Positions 1 to 8,601 of a stretch of DNA of 64,000 nucleotides are shown here, one piece after another. Position 1 is the stretch's first letter. Each line of letters opens with the position of its first letter. The notes under the pieces are model-generated. The model made no database searches. It was not told the origin of the DNA and worked only from the letters and a program-made list of their open reading frames with translations. This DNA is from Byssovorax sp. (GTDB lineage Bacteria > Myxococcota_A > Polyangia > Polyangiales > Polyangiaceae). The translations under genes and the position numbers were made by a program. The stretch is taken from positions 1-64,000 of the forward strand of contig JANYGI010000062.1 in assembly GCA_025362495.1 (NCBI GenBank), given 5' to 3'.

Positions 1-371
1 TCCCCGGGCCCAACTACGACGCCAAGGATCGCCTCGAAGGCCTGCTGGCGTCGGAGGACTGGGAGAACCTCATCGGCCTCAGCGAAGCGTACGCCGCCGA
101 GGCGCCGCTCTGGCTCGATCCGCATCGCTACGTCGCCACCGCGCTCGAGCGCATCGAGGCCATGGACGCCCGCGCGGCGAGCATGCGCGAGCTCGCGTCG
201 ATGCTGGCGCGCGCGCCCGGGATCCAGCTCCTCACGTTCAACGACAACTCCCCCTTCGCCGACGAAGCGACGCGCGCGTGGATCGACGACGAGGTGTCGA
301 AGATGGGCGGCGGCGCCGGCGGTGGTGGCGGCGGCGCCGGCGCCGGTGGTTTCGCCGGAAACGGTGGCTGA
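1..371 (+). CDS. tssA: TssA-like type VI secretion protein, C-terminal fragment
   Basis: The reading frame is open from the left edge (first full codon at base 3) and stops with TGA at 369-371, so only the last 122 residues are present. The visible part resembles the C-terminal domain of TssA/VasJ proteins, which cap the distal end of the type VI secretion sheath: it has the pattern DWENLIGLSEAY, then LWLDPHRYVATALE, then a Leu/Ala-rich helix and FADEATRAWID. The last ~20 residues are a Gly/Ala tail, common in myxobacterial versions. Codon use (CTC, GATC-rich) matches the sequence right of 5.7 kb and not the genes immediately downstream. Whether the stop is the natural one is unclear because the foreign-looking block starts within a few bases of it. 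Confidence 0.7.
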   Translation, partial: PGPNYDAKDRLEGLLASEDWENLIGLSEAYAAEAPLWLDPHRYVATALERIEAMDARAASMRELASMLARAPGIQLLTFNDNSPFADEATRAWIDDEVSKMGGGAGGGGGGAGAGGFAGNGG

Positions 372-372
372 G

Positions 373-1332
373 ATGAGCCGCCGGCAAACCTCATCGACTG
401 ATCGGGTCGCGGCAGCCGATCCGCAGACCTGGGGCTCACCCCGCAATTCCGGCCTGGACATACTGGCTCCCGATCCGTCGGAGCCCGCCGGGTCGGCACC
501 TCCGACCGATGCACTGCTGCGGATGCATGCCGCTCCCACTTCCGCCCCGCGCGGTGTCGGCGTCGGCGATCCGACTGACTCAGTGCCGGTGATCGACCTG
601 CACGGCGTGGCCAAGATCTACGCGACCGGAGCGCTATCGGTGCGTGCACTGGACGGCGTCACCCTGCGGATCGACGAGGGCGAGTACGTCGCCATCATGG
701 GTCCCTCCGGCTCCGGCAAGTCGACCCTGATGCACATCATCGGCTGTCTCGACGTGCTGTCCGAGGGCGCCTATCACCTGGCCGGCGAAGACGTCAGCGA
801 ACTGGACGAGGTCGATCTGGCGCAGATCCGCAATCGGCGGATCGGCTTCGTCTTCCAGCAGTTCCACTTGTTGCCGTCGCTGACGGCGTGGAAGAACGTC
901 GAGTTGCCGATGATCTACGCGGGCCTGTCGAAGGGCGCGCGCAGGGCCAAGGCGATCGAGGCCCTGCGGCGGGTCGGGCTCGACGATCGGGTCGACCACA
1001 AGCCCGGCGAGCTCTCCGGCGGGCAGCAGCAACGAGTGGCGGTCGCGCGGGCCCTGGTGGGCGACCCGGCTCTGATCCTGGCCGACGAACCGACCGGCAA
1101 CCTGGACTCGACGGCCACCGAGGACGCGCTGGGTCTGTTCGACGAGCTGCACGATCAGGGTCGCACCATCGTCCTGATCACCCACGAGCTCGAGGTCGCC
1201 GAGCGGGCCAGACGAATCGTCCGGGTCCGCGACGGAAGGATCACCTCCGACTCCGCCCACCCGGACGTCGGTCGGGACCTGGTTCCGGTCGGAGCCCGCC
1301 CGGGTGCGCACCAAGCCGGTGCTGGAACGTGA
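373..1332 (+). CDS. MacB-type ABC exporter, ATP-binding subunit
   Basis: The protein has 319 residues if ATG 373 is used; about 75 N-terminal residues are low-complexity and precede the ABC domain, so the true start could be further in. The domain shows Walker [11 protein letters not shown]-loop VFQQFHLL, signature [15 protein letters not shown], Walker [13 protein letters not shown] and the H-loop ITHE. This is the LolD/MacB-type ATPase class (DEPTGNLD) that powers lipoprotein, peptide or macrolide export through a FtsX-like permease. It overlaps the permease gene by 4 bases (GTGA), which implies translational coupling. Composition is actinobacterial. An alternative start at 322 would overlap tssA and is less likely. 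Confidence 0.85.
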   Translation: MSRRQTSSTDRVAAADPQTWGSPRNSGLDILAPDPSEPAGSAPPTDALLRMHAAPTSAPRGVGVGDPTDSVPVIDLHGVAKIYATGALSVRALDGVTLRIDEGEYVAIMGPSGSGKSTLMHIIGCLDVLSEGAYHLAGEDVSELDEVDLAQIRNRRIGFVFQQFHLLPSLTAWKNVELPMIYAGLSKGARRAKAIEALRRVGLDDRVDHKPGELSGGQQQRVAVARALVGDPALILADEPTGNLDSTATEDALGLFDELHDQGRTIVLITHELEVAERARRIVRVRDGRITSDSAHPDVGRDLVPVGARPGAHQAGAGT

Positions 1333-2561
1333 ATCTCCTCGAAACCCTGCGTACCGGTTGGGCTTCCATCGTTTCCCACCGTCTGCGATCCGGCCTGACC
1401 ATGCTGGGCATCCTGATCGGCATCGCCGCGGTGATCCTCACCGCGGGGCTCGGCCTGGGAAGTCAGCAGCAGGTCGGCGCGCAGATCAGCGCCCTCGGCA
1501 GCAATCTGCTGATCGTCTCGCCGGGCAGCACCACCTCCACCGCGGGGATCCGCGGCGGCTTCGGGTCGGCGTCCACCCTGACCACCGCCGACGCCGCAGC
1601 CCTGGCCTCGAAGGTGGCGGCTCCGGACATCGGCGCCGTGGCCGGGGTCAAGACTACCTCGTTGTCCCTGACCAACGGCTCGACCAACTGGACCACTTCG
1701 GTGGTGGGGACCAGCGAGTCCTGGCTCACGGTCCGGTCGCGCACCCTTGCCGGCGGACGGTTCATCACCGCGGCCGACAACGCCGATCAGGCCCCCGTCG
1801 CGGTCATCGGATCCTCCACCGCCACCCAGCTGTACGGCAGCACCGATGCCGTCGGCCAGACCTTCACCGCGAACGGCATCGAGTTCACCGTCGTCGGCGT
1901 GCTGGCCACGGCCGGCTCTGACTCGACCACGAATCTGGACGACCAGGCGATCGTGCCAATCTCCACCGAGGCCAACCGGCTGGTCGGCGGGACCAGCAAG
2001 AACAGTGTGTCGACCATCTACATCCAGGCGGCCTCGGCGGGGCAGCTGTCCGCGGCCGACCAGGAGGCCACCTCGCTACTGCTGCAGCTGCACAACATCA
2101 GTGCGTCCAGCTCGGCCGACTTCACCATCAGCAGCCAGGAGGCGTTGCTGAGCACCGCCACTTCGGTGAGCAAGACCCTGACCGTCCTGCTCACCGGGAT
2201 CGCGGCGCTCTCGCTCCTGGTGGGCGGTATCGGCGTCATGAACATCATGCTGGTGTCGGTGAGCGAGCGCACGCGGGAGATCGGCCTCCGCAAGGCGCTC
2301 GGCGCCCCACCCGGGGCGATCCGACGGCAGTTCCTCGTCGAGGCCACCATCCTCGGTCTGGCCGGTGGGCTGCTCGGCGCCGCGCTGGGCATCGCCGGGG
2401 CGAAAGTGCTCCCGCACTTCATCTCCACGGTGTTGGTGGTCTCCCCGTTGGCCGTCGGCGGGTCCATCGCGATCGCGGTCGCCATCGGCGTGATCTTCGG
2501 TGTCTACCCCGCGGCGCGCGCGGCCAGGCTCGCCCCGATCGATGCGCTGCGCAGCGAGTAG
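1329..2561 (+). CDS. MacB-type ABC exporter, FtsX-like permease subunit
   Basis: This is a 410-residue membrane protein starting with GTG inside the 3' end of the ATPase gene. The order is one N-terminal membrane segment (about 20-45), a large extracytoplasmic MacB_PCD domain (about 50-270, Ser/Thr-rich) and three C-terminal membrane segments carrying the FtsX signature, with the conserved GGIGVMNIMLVSV and SERTREIGLRKALGA stretch around 300-330. The length is usual for a complete permease. It dimerises with the upstream ATPase in known systems. The substrate cannot be read from sequence. Confidence 0.87.
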   Translation: MNLLETLRTGWASIVSHRLRSGLTMLGILIGIAAVILTAGLGLGSQQQVGAQISALGSNLLIVSPGSTTSTAGIRGGFGSASTLTTADAAALASKVAAPDIGAVAGVKTTSLSLTNGSTNWTTSVVGTSESWLTVRSRTLAGGRFITAADNADQAPVAVIGSSTATQLYGSTDAVGQTFTANGIEFTVVGVLATAGSDSTTNLDDQAIVPISTEANRLVGGTSKNSVSTIYIQAASAGQLSAADQEATSLLLQLHNISASSSADFTISSQEALLSTATSVSKTLTVLLTGIAALSLLVGGIGVMNIMLVSVSERTREIGLRKALGAPPGAIRRQFLVEATILGLAGGLLGAALGIAGAKVLPHFISTVLVVSPLAVGGSIAIAVAIGVIFGVYPAARAARLAPIDALRSE

Positions 2562-2681
2562 ACCGTGAACTCACGCATCGACCGAACCCCCGGTAGATCT
2601 CCCGGCCCATCCTCACCTCCCCACTCCTGCGCCACTCCCCGGCTCACCGGGCCGGCCGTCACCGAATCGAAGGACCCCGTC

Positions 2682-3716
2682 ATGACGAACACCTCCACCC
2701 GGACCAGTGCTCCCCGCCCGCCCCGCACCTGGTCCAGGTCGCTCGTGCTGGGAGCTGCCGCCCTCGCGCTGGCCGGAACCCTGGTGGCCTGCAGCAGCTC
2801 CTCCGGGGACGCAAGCCCGGCACCGTCCACCCAGGCCGCTGCCCCGAACGGAGCAGCAGGCGGGGCCACGGGCGGTGGGACCTCCGGCGGAGGCGGCGGC
2901 GCGGCCGGCGGAATCCGGCCGGCGGCCTATGGATCGATCGCCGCGCTGTCCGCGGGAACCATGCAGGTCCAGAGCACGACCGCCCAGACAACGGTCAGGT
3001 ACACCTCGTCCACGACCTTCACCGAGACCTCGAAGAAGACCCTCGGCGACGTCAAGGTGGGATCCTGCGTGACCGCTGCCGCCACCCCGGCGAGCGCCAC
3101 CGCGCCGGCCGCCGGGGCGGCCCAGACGACCCCCAGCTCCCGCCCGGCCGTCACCGCGTTGACGGCAGCCACCGTGCTCATCTCGCTGCCGGTCGCGGGG
3201 GTGTGCAACGCAGGGTTCGGGGGCGGGTTCTCCGGCGGTACCGGCACCAGGCCGGGCGGACAGGCCGGAGCGAACGGCGGCAGAGCCGGGGGCGGCGGGG
3301 CGGCCAACGGAGGTGCCGTCCCCTCAGGAGCACCGGGAGTCGGCGGGGCCGGAACGGGCCGCGGCAACTTCGCGGGCATCGGTGAGCGGGCCTCCGGCAA
3401 GGTGACCTCGGTCAGCGGATCGACGATCGTGGTCCAGCAGACCAATCGGACCACGAAAGCCACCAGCGAGGTGACGGTGACGGTCGACTCCAGCACCGCC
3501 TACACCGAGACGGCCGCGGCCAGATCCACCGCGCTGAAGATCGGTCTCTGCGCTGTCGCCGTGGGGAGCGCCGACAGCACCGGCGCGGTCGCGGCGAAGT
3601 CCATCGCCCTCAGTCCGGCCAGCGCTACCGGATGTACGAGCGGCTTCGGTGCCGGCGGCTTCGGCGGTCGTACCGGTCGGGGCTCGAACGGCGCGGCGGT
3701 GACCACCAGTGGCTGA
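2682..3716 (+). CDS. Lipoprotein with two DUF5666-like repeats
   Basis: ATG 2682 is chosen because an AAGGA ribosome-binding site lies about 8 bases upstream and because it places a proper lipoprotein signal at the N-terminus (Arg residues, hydrophobic LVLGAAALALAG, lipobox LVAC near residue 40). The mature part alternates Gly/Ala-rich low complexity with two related beta-rich segments, one around GSIAALSAGTMQVQS and one around GKVTSVSGSTIVVQQ, each followed by a TAYTET/TTFTET motif. This is the look of DUF5666-type extracellular domains, a family of unknown function found beside ABC exporters in actinobacteria. It overlaps the adaptor gene by 8 bases. Confidence 0.65.
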   Translation: MTNTSTRTSAPRPPRTWSRSLVLGAAALALAGTLVACSSSSGDASPAPSTQAAAPNGAAGGATGGGTSGGGGGAAGGIRPAAYGSIAALSAGTMQVQSTTAQTTVRYTSSTTFTETSKKTLGDVKVGSCVTAAATPASATAPAAGAAQTTPSSRPAVTALTAATVLISLPVAGVCNAGFGGGFSGGTGTRPGGQAGANGGRAGGGGAANGGAVPSGAPGVGGAGTGRGNFAGIGERASGKVTSVSGSTIVVQQTNRTTKATSEVTVTVDSSTAYTETAAARSTALKIGLCAVAVGSADSTGAVAAKSIALSPASATGCTSGFGAGGFGGRTGRGSNGAAVTTSG

Positions 3717-5727
3717 CCTGATCAGTCCCGCGGCTCGGGTGCGGAAGCGACGGAAGCAGCGCCGTCGGACCGTCGTCGCCCTGGTGGCCATTGCTGCGGT
3801 GGCCGCCATCGGCGGCGGTATCGCCTTCGCCAACACCGGGGGCAAGGGTTCCTCGTACCGCACCGCGACGGCCGGGGCCGGATCCGTCGACCAGATCACC
3901 ACCTCCGCCGGAACCGTGGCCTACGTGCAGAAGGCCACCGCGTCGTTCCCGGTGGCAGGCACCGTGTCTGCCGTCGGGGTCAAGGTCGGCCAGACGGTCA
4001 CCGCCGGGCAGCAGATCGCCGCTTTGGATACCACCGACCTCGAATCCGCGGTGGCGGGCGTCAACCAGACCCTGGCCACCGACCAGCAGACGTTGGCCTC
4101 CGATCTGCAGAGCCAGGCCGTGACGACCACGACAGCAGCGACCACCACACCAGCGACCACCACAGCCGCGCCGACCAGCAGCGCGGTGGCGTCCGGCGGT
4201 TCCGGTTCGTCGGGTTCGGGCGGCTCTGGCTCGGGCGGCTCTGGCTCGGGCAGTTCCGGTTCCGGCAGCTCGGGTGCGCCGACGGGTTCCGGAGCTGCGG
4301 CCGTGACGGGCTCCCGCACTGCGTCCGGTGCTCCTACCACCGCGGCTTCTGCCACTCCGACGGCCTCGAGCAGGACGGGCACGACAGGCACGGGGGGGAC
4401 CGGCGCCGGCGGTTCCGGTCTGGCCGCCGAGCAGAACAAAGTGGTGAGCCTGCAGTCCTGCGTCGATTCACTGCTCGACGGCTCGCCGATTGGGTCCCCT
4501 GGACGTGGCACAACCCCTTCGAAGGGACCCAAATCGGCGCAGGTCGACAGCGCGGCCTGCGAACCCTACTGGGCCGGCCAGACCGGTAACCGGGACAAGA
4601 GCTCGGAAAGGGCGCTGATCGCCGCGGAAACGGCCACAGGGCAGGCGAATCCGTCGGCCTGCACCCAGCTGAGCACGATGACGTTGCCGACGGTCACCAC
4701 CACGGTGGCGGCTGCGACGACGGTGACCGTGGCGGGCACGACGGTGACCGAGACAGCCACGGTCGGCGGTTCGACGACCGACACCACCCCGTCGAGCGGT
4801 ACCACATCGACCAGCACCACGTCGAGCAGCACCACGTCGAGCAGCACCACGTCGAGCAGCACCACGTCGAGCAGCACCACGTCGAGCAGCACCCCGGCGA
4901 CCAGTACCACGTCGAGCAGCACCCCGTCGAGCAGCACCCCGTCGAGCAGCACCCCGTCGAGCAGCACCCCGGGCGCCTCGACCACGGTGAGCGGACCCCC
5001 GGTCAGGGCGAGCAATGGAACGGGGGCGGTCTATGTGGTGATCACACCGTCGGTCCGGGCGGCGCTGGACGACGTGGTGTCCGGACATGGAAACGCCATC
5101 GTGGCCGCGAACGCCGCGTCGGTGGCGATCGCCGAGGCCACCGCCGACTACCGGACGAGACCCGGTGGTCCGCCCTCTTCTGGTTCAGCAACGTCATCTG
5201 GTTCAGCACCGTCGTCGGCACCGTCGTCGGCGCCCTCGTCAACGCGCTCTTCCTCGTCGGGCCAGGGCACGGCGCCCAGTGATCTCCTGAGTCGGTGCGA
5301 CGCTCTGATCAGCGCCGTACTGACGAGCCAAACCCAGGTCCAGGCAGCACAACTGGCCCTGCAGAGTGCTCAGAGTGCCCTGCAGAAGACCTTGAGCGCG
5401 CAGGCCGGCAGCATTTCCGGATCCGGTGGTTCGGGTACCACCGGCGGTCGCACCGGCACCGGGGTCAGAACCGGCAACGCGGGTAGCACCGGCACCAGTG
5501 GCAACACCGGTACGCGCACGACGACCGGCAGCAAGGGCAGCGCCGGCACCGGGGCCACGACCGGCGGAACCGCCAGGTCGGCTACCTCGGGCAGCGGCAG
5601 CAAGACCGGAACGGGAAGCTCCGGCACCCAGTCCACCGCCGCATCCACCGGATCCTCGGGCACCCCCCGATCGGCCGGCACCGGCAGCACCGGCAGCACC
5701 GGCAGCACAACGGAAGTGAGCCAGTAG
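3709..5727 (+). CDS. MacA/HlyD-like adaptor, C-terminally truncated
   Basis: A GTG start overlaps the lipoprotein gene. After a basic N-terminus and a membrane anchor (about 20-42) comes the first half of a lipoyl/barrel-sandwich domain, with VAGTVSAVGVKVGQTV around 85-100 and GQQIAALDTTDL. A very long Ser/Thr/Gly insertion and a coiled segment (VQAAQLALQSAQSALQKTL) follow. In a complete adaptor the second lipoyl half and beta-barrel should come next. Instead the frame runs through about 110 residues of Gly/Ser/Thr repeats and ends in TTEVSQ, which is read from the neighbouring response-regulator DNA. The gene therefore appears cut at the right edge of the foreign block and is probably non-functional as it stands. 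Confidence 0.7.
   Translation: MADLISPAARVRKRRKQRRRTVVALVAIAAVAAIGGGIAFANTGGKGSSYRTATAGAGSVDQITTSAGTVAYVQKATASFPVAGTVSAVGVKVGQTVTAGQQIAALDTTDLESAVAGVNQTLATDQQTLASDLQSQAVTTTTAATTTPATTTAAPTSSAVASGGSGSSGSGGSGSGGSGSGSSGSGSSGAPTGSGAAAVTGSRTASGAPTTAASATPTASSRTGTTGTGGTGAGGSGLAAEQNKVVSLQSCVDSLLDGSPIGSPGRGTTPSKGPKSAQVDSAACEPYWAGQTGNRDKSSERALIAAETATGQANPSACTQLSTMTLPTVTTTVAAATTVTVAGTTVTETATVGGSTTDTTPSSGTTSTSTTSSSTTSSSTTSSSTTSSSTTSSSTPATSTTSSSTPSSSTPSSSTPSSSTPGASTTVSGPPVRASNGTGAVYVVITPSVRAALDDVVSGHGNAIVAANAASVAIAEATADYRTRPGGPPSSGSATSSGSAPSSAPSSAPSSTRSSSSGQGTAPSDLLSRCDALISAVLTSQTQVQAAQLALQSAQSALQKTLSAQAGSISGSGGSGTTGGRTGTGVRTGNAGSTGTSGNTGTRTTTGSKGSAGTGATTGGTARSATSGSGSKTGTGSSGTQSTAASTGSSGTPRSAGTGSTGSTGSTTEVSQ
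4801..4965 (+). repeat. 15-bp minisatellite inside the adaptor gene
   Basis: Eleven head-to-tail 15-bp units, consensus ACCACGTCGAGCAGC with ACCCCGTCGAGCAGC variants, encode TTSSS/TPSSS pentapeptides in frame. The array forms part of the extracytoplasmic Ser/Thr linker. It is a likely site for slipped-strand length change. Confidence 0.9.
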
Positions 5728-6122
5728 GAGAACACCTCGCTCAGCATCTGGAGATGGTCCGTGTACCGGACCGGCTTCAGGTGATAGGCATTCGCCCCGT
5801 GGCCATAGCAGTGCGCGAGATCGCGCGGATTTGCCGAGGTGGAGAGGACGACGATCGGCAGATCCCGGAGCGCCGGATTGGCCCGGATCGCCACGAGCGC
5901 CTCGCGACCGTCCATCCCGGGCGTGTTCAGATCGAGCAGCACCACCGACGGTCGAAGCGGGGTGTGTCCGTTGCCTTGCAGCAGATCCAGACAAGCATCG
6001 CCGGTGACGGCCCGGCGCACGCAGCCCGCGATCCCCGCCCTCTTGGCGGCCTCTTCGAGCGTATTGAAGTCCTCGTCCGAGTCCTCGAGCACGAGGACGA
6101 TCCGGTCCAGATTCGACGTCAT
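5370..6122 (-). CDS. Rcp1-like single-domain response regulator with lost stop codon
   Basis: The first ~140 residues are a CheY-like receiver: acidic EDSDED near 13-18, phosphoacceptor Asp64 in LLDLNTPGMDG, the conserved Ser in IVVLSTSANP, and Lys in YHLKPVR. The receiver ends in SYWLTSVVLP, which matches the FWLxxVxLP tail of Rcp1-type regulators that pair with phytochrome kinases. A normal gene should stop within a few codons of that point (near 5700). Instead the frame continues for ~110 Pro/Val/Leu-rich residues read from the antisense strand of the foreign adaptor gene, to a stop at 5370. ATG 6122 overlaps the kinase stop (ATGA), so the two are translationally coupled. The extra tail is almost certainly spurious. 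Confidence 0.75.
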   Translation of the reverse strand: MTSNLDRIVLVLEDSDEDFNTLEEAAKRAGIAGCVRRAVTGDACLDLLQGNGHTPLRPSVVLLDLNTPGMDGREALVAIRANPALRDLPIVVLSTSANPRDLAHCYGHGANAYHLKPVRYTDHLQMLSEVFSYWLTSVVLPVLPVLPVPADRGVPEDPVDAAVDWVPELPVPVLLPLPEVADLAVPPVVAPVPALPLLPVVVRVPVLPLVPVLPALPVLTPVPVRPPVVPEPPDPEMLPACALKVFCRAL

Positions 6123-8467
6123 CACTCGTCCCCTTTCAAGGTGAAGAAGAACGTGGTCCCCTCCCCCGGGCTCGAATCGAGCCAGATCACGCCGCCGTGC
6201 CGCTCGACGAGCTTCTTGACGATGGTGAGCCCCGCGCCCGTGCCGCCGCCGTAGTCGTCGCGGCCGTGGAGCCGCCGGAACATCTTGAACACCGGCTCGT
6301 GATGCCGCGGCTGGATACCGATGCCGTCGTCGCGAACGTAGTAGATGGTGAAGCGCGCCGCGTCCGGCGGAGCGTTGCCGCGGAACCCCGCCTCGCCCGG
6401 CGCGAGATAGCCAATCTCCACCCGGCGACGGGGCCTGTCGCTGTACTTCATGGCGTTCGAGAGCAGGTTGACGAACACCTCCCGCACCCGCACGCGATCG
6501 CACGAGACGGGCGGCAGCGGACGGGGAGTGACGATGTCTGTATGCCGCTCCGTCCGCCGGGCCTCGACCATCTCGATGGCCTCCGCGAGCACCTCGTCGA
6601 GGTCGACCATGCTCGAGTCGAGCGTGGCGCGGCCCACCTGAGCGTAGTGCAGGAGCGACTCGAGCAGGCTGTCCATCCGGAGTGTGAGCCGCATCAGGCC
6701 GTGAAGCTTGCGTCGCTGCTCCTCGTCGAGCGCGGTCACGTCCTCGATGAGCTGGTGGGCGTACTTGTGGATCCCGCGGAGAGGCTCCTTCAGATCGTGG
6801 CTGGCCACATAAGCGAACGCGTCGAGGTCCTCGTTGCTCCGGACGAGATCCGCGTTGGCCTCGGCGAGGTGCTCGGCCTGATCGACGACCAGCTCGATCA
6901 GCAGCAGCCGCAGGCGAAGGGCGGAGTCGATCTCGAGCTCTTTCCACGGGAGGGATCGCTGCTTGACCGACTCGACGAACAGCTCGAAGCTTTTGCGCGG
7001 GGTGAGCCGCGGGCCGTGCGGGCCAGGCACGGTCGGCTTGTCGTGCGGGTTCCCACCCCAGGTGACGGTCCGCATCGTCTCGGGGCGAAACCAGAGCACG
7101 ACGCTCCTGTGAACGTGCGAGAGAGCCACCGCGAGCACGCCGCTCGCGACGTCGGCAAAGGCCTCTGCTGCGGGGTAGACGCGGGCGAGCGAGTCCGTCG
7201 CGAAGAACGGCCGGCTCCTCGACTCGAGCTCCGGGCGGCTCGACAGCCACTCTCGCACCGCGTCCATCTGGCTCTCGGACGGCGTGTTCCCCACGCGCCA
7301 CCAGCGCCGGTGATGGTAGATGGCCGCGCCGCCGGCGTCCATCGCGTCGAGGAGCGTGGGCATCCCCTCGATCATGACCTCCAGTCCGCGCTCGGTGGCC
7401 GCGGCGACGACGAGCTGCTGGTGGACGCCGTCGAGCTGCAGCCGGTAGAGCAGCTGCTCGCGATCCTCGACCGGCTTGTGCTGGAGCGACGCGACCTGGG
7501 CGAAGACCTCGCACGCCGCGCGCACGCGGTACGGCAGCGCGGCCACGCTGGCGTAGTGGTGACAGGCGATGAGACCCCACAGCTCGCCGTCGCGCCGGAT
7601 CGGCATCGTCAGCGCGGCCTTCACGCCCATGTTCTGCAGGTATTCGGTGTACATGATCGACGGCCCACGCAGCGTGCAATGGGTCATCGTGAGCGGCTTA
7701 CCGGTGTCGGGGTTGGCGAGCGGCACCAGCTCGAAGAGCTCGGCCGCGACGTCGGGGACCGGTCGAATCCAGATCTGTTTGAAGATCTCGCGGGCGGGTC
7801 GAGGGATGTCCTCGGCGGGGTAGTGAAGCCCGAGCCAGGGGTCCAGATCGGGGCGCCGGCTCTCGGCGACGACCTCGCCGTGACCATCGTCGTGGAAGCG
7901 ATAGACCATCACCCGGTCGAGGCCGCTCAGCGCGCGCACCTCGGCCGTCACGCCGTCGCAGAACGCGCGCAGCGTCCGGGCGCCCTGGAGCGCGCCGATG
8001 GCCCGCTTCAGGGCCGCGTAGTCGCCCGGGGCCGACGCGTCCTGTTCCGGGCTGGTGGCCTCGAGCTCGACCACGGCGACTCCACCGGTGGTGTGAACGA
8101 TGACGTCGAGCGGCGGGACCTCGCCCTGCGCCGGGAAGGTGAACGCATAGAGCGGGTTGTCCAGCGTCGACTCTCGATCGAGGAACGCGCGGAGGCTCGA
8201 CTGGCCCGCTTCGCCCAGCGCGGCGGCGACGGGCTGCCCGAGGAGGGATTGCACCGAGCGGCCCAGCCACCGCTCGACGTTCTCGCTCACCTGGAGCACG
8301 GTGAGATCCGCGATCCGGAGCACCAGCAACACCCCGTGGGCCTGGATGCAGCCCGGCGTCTGCACAGGTTCCGAGTCACAGCTGGCGATCGTCGTCCCGT
8401 GCCGCTTGATGCTGTACGGTTGGCCTTCCCAGGCAAGGGTGTCAGTCGAGGAAGTCAGGGTAGGCAT
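6122..8467 (-). CDS. bphP: Bacteriophytochrome histidine kinase
   Basis: The 781-residue protein has the order PAS2-GAF-PHY-HisKA-HATPase. The biliverdin-attachment Cys of bacteriophytochromes is present (Cys30 in IASCDSEPVQTPG). The GAF domain has DRVMVYRFHDDGHGEV and LGLHYPAEDIP with the key Asp220. The otherwise highly conserved chromophore-pocket His of the SPxH(x)2YLxNMGV motif is Tyr273 here (SIMYTEYLQNMGV). The kinase part has His557 in ASHDLKEPLR, N-box NLLSNAMKYS, and G-boxes DDGIGIQ and GGGTGAGL. ATG 8467 is chosen because it sits just before the PAS2 domain; upstream codons in frame look non-coding. The protein should sense red/far-red light and phosphorylate the overlapping regulator. 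Confidence 0.9.
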   Translation of the reverse strand: MPTLTSSTDTLAWEGQPYSIKRHGTTIASCDSEPVQTPGCIQAHGVLLVLRIADLTVLQVSENVERWLGRSVQSLLGQPVAAALGEAGQSSLRAFLDRESTLDNPLYAFTFPAQGEVPPLDVIVHTTGGVAVVELEATSPEQDASAPGDYAALKRAIGALQGARTLRAFCDGVTAEVRALSGLDRVMVYRFHDDGHGEVVAESRRPDLDPWLGLHYPAEDIPRPAREIFKQIWIRPVPDVAAELFELVPLANPDTGKPLTMTHCTLRGPSIMYTEYLQNMGVKAALTMPIRRDGELWGLIACHHYASVAALPYRVRAACEVFAQVASLQHKPVEDREQLLYRLQLDGVHQQLVVAAATERGLEVMIEGMPTLLDAMDAGGAAIYHHRRWWRVGNTPSESQMDAVREWLSSRPELESRSRPFFATDSLARVYPAAEAFADVASGVLAVALSHVHRSVVLWFRPETMRTVTWGGNPHDKPTVPGPHGPRLTPRKSFELFVESVKQRSLPWKELEIDSALRLRLLLIELVVDQAEHLAEANADLVRSNEDLDAFAYVASHDLKEPLRGIHKYAHQLIEDVTALDEEQRRKLHGLMRLTLRMDSLLESLLHYAQVGRATLDSSMVDLDEVLAEAIEMVEARRTERHTDIVTPRPLPPVSCDRVRVREVFVNLLSNAMKYSDRPRRRVEIGYLAPGEAGFRGNAPPDAARFTIYYVRDDGIGIQPRHHEPVFKMFRRLHGRDDYGGGTGAGLTIVKKLVERHGGVIWLDSSPGEGTTFFFTLKGDE

Positions 8468-8601
8468 GGTATCGAGGGGGCGCCGAGGGAGATAACGAGG
8501 CGAGTCCCGCCACGATGGTGTCTCGCGACGATACCGCGTCGTCGTCGTCGATCGGTGAATTGTGGACGCAAGAACGTGCTTCGACGCCGACGCCGCCTCG
8601 A

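Larger units (their letters stand above)
372..5711. other. Foreign, actinobacterial-type block (transfer or assembly chimera)
   Basis: This interval carries four co-oriented genes whose style differs from the rest of the window: leucine is mostly CTG rather than CTC, and the proteins look like an actinobacterial MacB-type exporter operon. Its left edge abuts the tssA stop codon. Its right edge lies around 5700-5712, inside ACCGGCAGC repeats, where a plus-strand adaptor gene loses its C-terminal half and a minus-strand response-regulator gene loses its stop codon. There is no transposase, integrase, tRNA or long terminal repeat at either edge. A TGAGCC hexamer occurs at both edges (374-379 and 5717-5722) but is too short to prove target duplication. 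Horizontal transfer and a chimeric assembly join are both possible. Confidence 0.65.

Noticed and set aside
4468-5088. Long Arg/Ala/Gly-repeat reading frame opposite the adaptor gene
   Set aside because: It is the antisense reading of the 15-bp minisatellite and has no recognisable domain or start context.
374-5722. TGAGCC hexamer at both edges of the foreign block as a target-site duplication
   Set aside because: Six bases recur often by chance at this GC content; removing the block at these points does not restore a clean stop for the regulator.
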